Source: Bizionia saleffrena (GTDB lineage: Bacteria; Bacteroidota; Bacteroidia; Flavobacteriales; Flavobacteriaceae). From it: DNA of 64,000 bases. The stretch lies in the NCBI RefSeq assembly GCF_008086175.1, contig NZ_VSKM01000013.1, forward strand, positions 21,609 through 85,608. The letters run 5' to 3'. Below, in pieces: positions 61,486 to 64,000 of the stretch. The notes beneath the pieces were generated by a model. It searched no databases, had not been told where the DNA came from, and was given only the letters and a program-made list of their open reading frames with translations. The position numbers and the translations under genes are program-made. Each line of letters opens with the position of its first letter. The first letter of the stretch is position 1.

Positions 61486-63030
61486 ATGATAAATAAAAAA
61501 GAAAAAGATTGGTTTAAGTTAAAACGGTATCCACACATTGGGTTACCCTTACAAAATGCGGATAGATTTAAGTGGATTGAAAATTATGTAACCAATCCAT
61601 CCAAAATAGCCACGCACTCTTTTCTGCCTTTTATTCACAAAACATCTAAAGTTAGAAAGTTTAGAAAAGAATACTCTAAAGATGATGGTAAGGTTTTATT
61701 AACAGAAAATAAGGCATTACGTAAAAGTGCTATTAAGAAAAGAGAACTCTATTATGCATCCCATTTAGACTCCTTGATATTTAGTTATTATTCTAAACTA
61801 ATATCAGATGAATATGATAAGTTATTAAAGAAAAATGGCCTAGACGAATCCATATTAGCTTACAGGACAATACCAAAAAATAAAAACCTTACCGAAGGAT
61901 CTAATAAATGTAACATAGATTTTGCTAATGATGTATTTAAATATATAAAGGAATATAATAAAGACGAATTCGTTGTTATTGCTTTTGATATAAAAAGCTT
62001 CTTTGATAATTTAGATCATAAAATATTAAGAGAAATATGGGCTAAAGTATTTGGTGTAAAAGAATTGTCAAAAGCACATTTTAATGTTTTTAAAGGAATT
62101 ACACGTTTTAGCTATGTCGATATAGTAGATATATTTGAAGAATTTAAAGATAACATACTGATTCAAAAAAGAGATTTCCGAGGTAACTTAATGCCAATTA
62201 AAAAGGGGCGAATTTCTAAAATTAAGCACTTAAAAAATCATAATGCAATAGCATTCTGTACACAAAAAGAATTTTTAAAAGTTAAGAATAAACTTTTAAA
62301 AAACACTAAAAGTATAAAAACTGATACAGGTGTAGTCTTCAAAAGGAATTTTGGTATACCTCAAGGTTCACCTATAAGTTCAGTACTCGCTAATGCTTAT
62401 ATGATTGATTTTGATAAAACTATTAACGACTATATTTCTGAGACAGGTATTTACAGGCGCTACTCTGATGATATGGTGGTAGTATGCCCGAAAGAAGAAA
62501 AGGATAATATTATTAACCTGATGAATCGTGAAATTGAACAAATAAAATTAGAAATTCAAGAACCTAAAACACAAATATTTCATTTCAGAAGAGAAAACAA
62601 CAATTTAATTTGTGGACAAGAATTTAAGAAGGAAATAAATTGGCATAAAAACTTTATGTACTTAGGCTTTGAATTTGATGGCAGTTCTGTATTATTAAAA
62701 TCTGCTAGTTTGTCAACATTCTATAGAAAAATGAAAAGAACAATTAAACGTTCAAAACATTTCGCTAAGAAGGGTAAAAACAAGGGGCAAATTTTTAAAG
62801 GAAGGGTTCTAAAAAAATACTCATATAAAGGTGCGAGTAGAAAGCGAAAATGGGTATGGAATGAAACAATTTTAGGCTTTGAGAAGTCAGAAAGTTATGA
62901 TTGGGGTAATTTTTTGTCGTATTCAAATAAAGCTGCAAAAGTAATGAACGAGAATAAAATTAATAAGCAGACGAAAAAATCTTGGAATAAATTAATTAAA
63001 GAGATTGCACTTAAAACAAACTCTAAATAA
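61486..63030 (+). CDS. reverse transcriptase, probable antiviral DRT2-type
   Basis: A 514-residue RT; the start ATG 61486 is preferred to 61459, since 61459 lies inside the RNA's closing stem. RT motifs: Asp168 in AFDIKSFFDNLDH (motif A), GIPQGSPISSVLANAYM (motif B), Tyr326-Ser-Asp328-Asp329 in YRRYSDDMVVV (catalytic YxDD), and NFMYLGFEFDG (motif D/E region). No maturase or endonuclease domain as in group II introns. The C-terminal 100 residues are basic (RKMKRTIKRSKHFAKKGK) and may bind RNA. It follows the structured RNA directly, as in DRT2 defence systems, which make repetitive cDNA. It might belong to another unknown-group RT; the catalytic RT call itself is firm. Confidence 0.85.
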   Translation: MINKKEKDWFKLKRYPHIGLPLQNADRFKWIENYVTNPSKIATHSFLPFIHKTSKVRKFRKEYSKDDGKVLLTENKALRKSAIKKRELYYASHLDSLIFSYYSKLISDEYDKLLKKNGLDESILAYRTIPKNKNLTEGSNKCNIDFANDVFKYIKEYNKDEFVVIAFDIKSFFDNLDHKILREIWAKVFGVKELSKAHFNVFKGITRFSYVDIVDIFEEFKDNILIQKRDFRGNLMPIKKGRISKIKHLKNHNAIAFCTQKEFLKVKNKLLKNTKSIKTDTGVVFKRNFGIPQGSPISSVLANAYMIDFDKTINDYISETGIYRRYSDDMVVVCPKEEKDNIINLMNREIEQIKLEIQEPKTQIFHFRRENNNLICGQEFKKEINWHKNFMYLGFEFDGSSVLLKSASLSTFYRKMKRTIKRSKHFAKKGKNKGQIFKGRVLKKYSYKGASRKRKWVWNETILGFEKSESYDWGNFLSYSNKAAKVMNENKINKQTKKSWNKLIKEIALKTNSK

Positions 63031-63032
63031 CA

Positions 63033-63872
63033 ATGACTAGACCACAAACCATACAAATATTTCTACCAGACGGCTCTCCAACAAGCATTCGTGAAGCAGA
63101 GATAACCAACAGGTTAGTAAAAGCGATTTTGTTTCCAAGAAATAAAATACAAGAAGTTGCAAAGCGAGAGATAGTAAATTTTACTGGAGTTTATTTTCTG
63201 TTTGGTAGTAAAGAAGACGGAGCAAAGCCAAGTGTTTATATAGGAGAAGGGGAGGACTGTTTTAAACGTATCCAATCTCATAATCGAAATAAAGATTTTT
63301 GGACACATTGTGTAATTATCACTACTAAAACAGACGAGTACACCAAAACAGATGGAAAGTATTTAGAGCATTTCTGCTTAATTAAAGCCAAAGAGATTGG
63401 TAGATATATTACAGATAACGATACAGGATCAAACAAGCCATCGATACCCGAAAGTAGAGAACATGATTTGTTAGATAATTTTGAAACTGCTAAAATATTA
63501 TTAGCAACGCTGGGTTATCCAATTTTTGAAGAGAAACGAAAAGCGAAAAGTAACAAAGAAATATTTTATTGTAAGGGTAAAGGTGCTTTGGCAAAAGGAG
63601 AGCTAACAGATGATGGGTTTTTAGTATATAAAGGAAGTACATCTAGTATTGAAGAAACTAATAGTATTACTAAATGGATTGGTGTATTACGTAAAAGGTT
63701 AGTGGACGATGCCCTTTTAAAAGTGGAGAATAATGTTTTTGTGTTTCAACAAGATTATATTTTTAATTCTCCGAGTGCAGCAGCAGCAACTATTCTAGCT
63801 CGAAATACAAATGGTTGGACGAAATGGAAAGATATAGACGGTAGAACCTTGGATGAGTTAAAAAGAAAGTAG
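63033..63872 (+). CDS. GIY-YIG nuclease with C-terminal DUF4357
   Basis: A 279-residue protein, two bases after the RT stop. The GIY-YIG domain is about residues 45-135 (NFTGVYFLFGSKEDG, PSVYIGEGEDCFKRI, with YIG exact and GVY for GIY); the following TDGKYLEHFCLIKA gives the catalytic Glu. DUF4357 fills about residues 185-279 (GKGALAKGELTDDGFLVYKG, SPSAAAATILARNTNGWTKW). Such proteins occur in type I restriction loci and defence islands. The tight spacing makes it part of the RT transcript. Confidence 0.88.
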   Translation: MTRPQTIQIFLPDGSPTSIREAEITNRLVKAILFPRNKIQEVAKREIVNFTGVYFLFGSKEDGAKPSVYIGEGEDCFKRIQSHNRNKDFWTHCVIITTKTDEYTKTDGKYLEHFCLIKAKEIGRYITDNDTGSNKPSIPESREHDLLDNFETAKILLATLGYPIFEEKRKAKSNKEIFYCKGKGALAKGELTDDGFLVYKGSTSSIEETNSITKWIGVLRKRLVDDALLKVENNVFVFQQDYIFNSPSAAAATILARNTNGWTKWKDIDGRTLDELKRK

Positions 63873-64000
63873 TAACCGCATAAATATTAAAATTTAAGGT
63901 TAGTGCTCAATTTAGCCACTAAGCTAAGTTTACCTTTAGCTCATATTATTAAAATTTATTAGTATTTAACGTATCATTTTTTAGGGAGTGTCTGGACATG
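63873..64000. other. right-edge sequence without a recognisable feature
   Basis: The last 128 bases contain a weak TTAGC/GCTAA inverted pair and a GTGTCTGGACATG end that may be the start of another element outside the window. Nothing firm can be called. Confidence 0.4.

Noticed and set aside
61486..63030. Group II intron or DGR reverse transcriptase
   Set aside because: No maturase or HNH domain and no intron domain V/VI hairpin was seen; no template/variable repeat pair or C-type-lectin target as in DGRs.

Overview
The window reads as chromosome of a low-GC marine or soil Flavobacteriaceae (Bacteroidota). Supporting signs are strong A+T richness, almost no Shine-Dalgarno sequences, one clear TAnnTTTG-type promoter, an N-terminal GIGTxTPxPSAALDI surface-protein motif, HYC_CC_PP and DUF3347 families, and an ISAon1-type insertion sequence. 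The genus cannot be named from sequence alone.

Layout. (1) 1-9510, plus strand: a catabolic operon with a class III aminotransferase (cut by the left edge), nitrilase-type amidohydrolase, VOC protein, large Orn/Lys/Arg-type decarboxylase, ATP-grasp ligase, C45 Ntn-hydrolase and succinate-semialdehyde-type aldehyde dehydrogenase. Together they could decarboxylate a basic amino acid, protect the polyamine as an amide, oxidise the free end and release an omega-amino acid. (2) 9.7-17.7 kb: sparse, partly decayed ground with a GNAT acetyltransferase, an M24 peptidase, a surface protein, a LytTR regulator remnant, a lipoprotein gene whose start codon is ATA, and an MFS-transporter remnant. (3) 17.75-34.95 kb, minus strand: copper and stress island (CPH-type Cu P-type ATPase, beta-CASP hydrolase, ATP-cone nuclease, UspA, class I aldolase, type II GAPDH, HMA protein, APC permease, NDH-2, SHOCT and Met-rich small proteins, and an AraC regulator with an HMA-like N-terminus). 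(4) 35.2-48.7 kb, plus strand: the divergent copper-efflux arm (HYC_CC_PP protein, CusA-type RND pump, TolC-type protein, multicopper oxidase fused to a CopB-like barrel, DUF302, DUF3347 proteins, haem-binding protein, K+ channel, CusB-type adaptor). (5) 48.8-50.1 kb: a dead ISAon1-type element and a D-cysteine desulfhydrase remnant. (6) 50.58-50.81 kb: an integration scar made of a tRNA-Met 3' half flanked by two different short tandem-repeat families and a 27-bp palindrome. (7) 51.1-63.9 kb, plus strand: a defence island with a Fic protein behind six GCGC boxes, a KTSC-like secreted protein, a complete type I restriction-modification system (HsdR-HsdM-HsdS), a PD-(D/E)XK nuclease, a duplicated HsdS tail, a membrane coiled-coil protein, a structured non-coding RNA followed by a reverse transcriptase, and a GIY-YIG/DUF4357 nuclease.

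The most notable system is the RNA plus reverse transcriptase at 61115-63030. The RNA region is closed by a long-range stem (61124-61133 with 61461-61468) and holds five further hairpins. Inside it, the 10-base sequence TATTTTACAA occurs twice, exactly 138 bases (46 codons) apart. The unit between the copies has no stop codon in one plus-strand frame, which begins with ATG directly after the first copy, and also none in one minus-strand frame. This is the layout known for DRT2 systems, where rolling-circle reverse transcription of a non-coding RNA builds a concatemeric, stop-free toxic gene (neo). The DRT2 assignment and the 46-residue repeat product are inferences; the repeat spacing, open frames and hairpins are read directly.

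Decay is frequent: at least eight remnants or frameshifted genes lie in the accessory regions, and two otherwise intact genes start at ATA or ATT where an ATG is expected.
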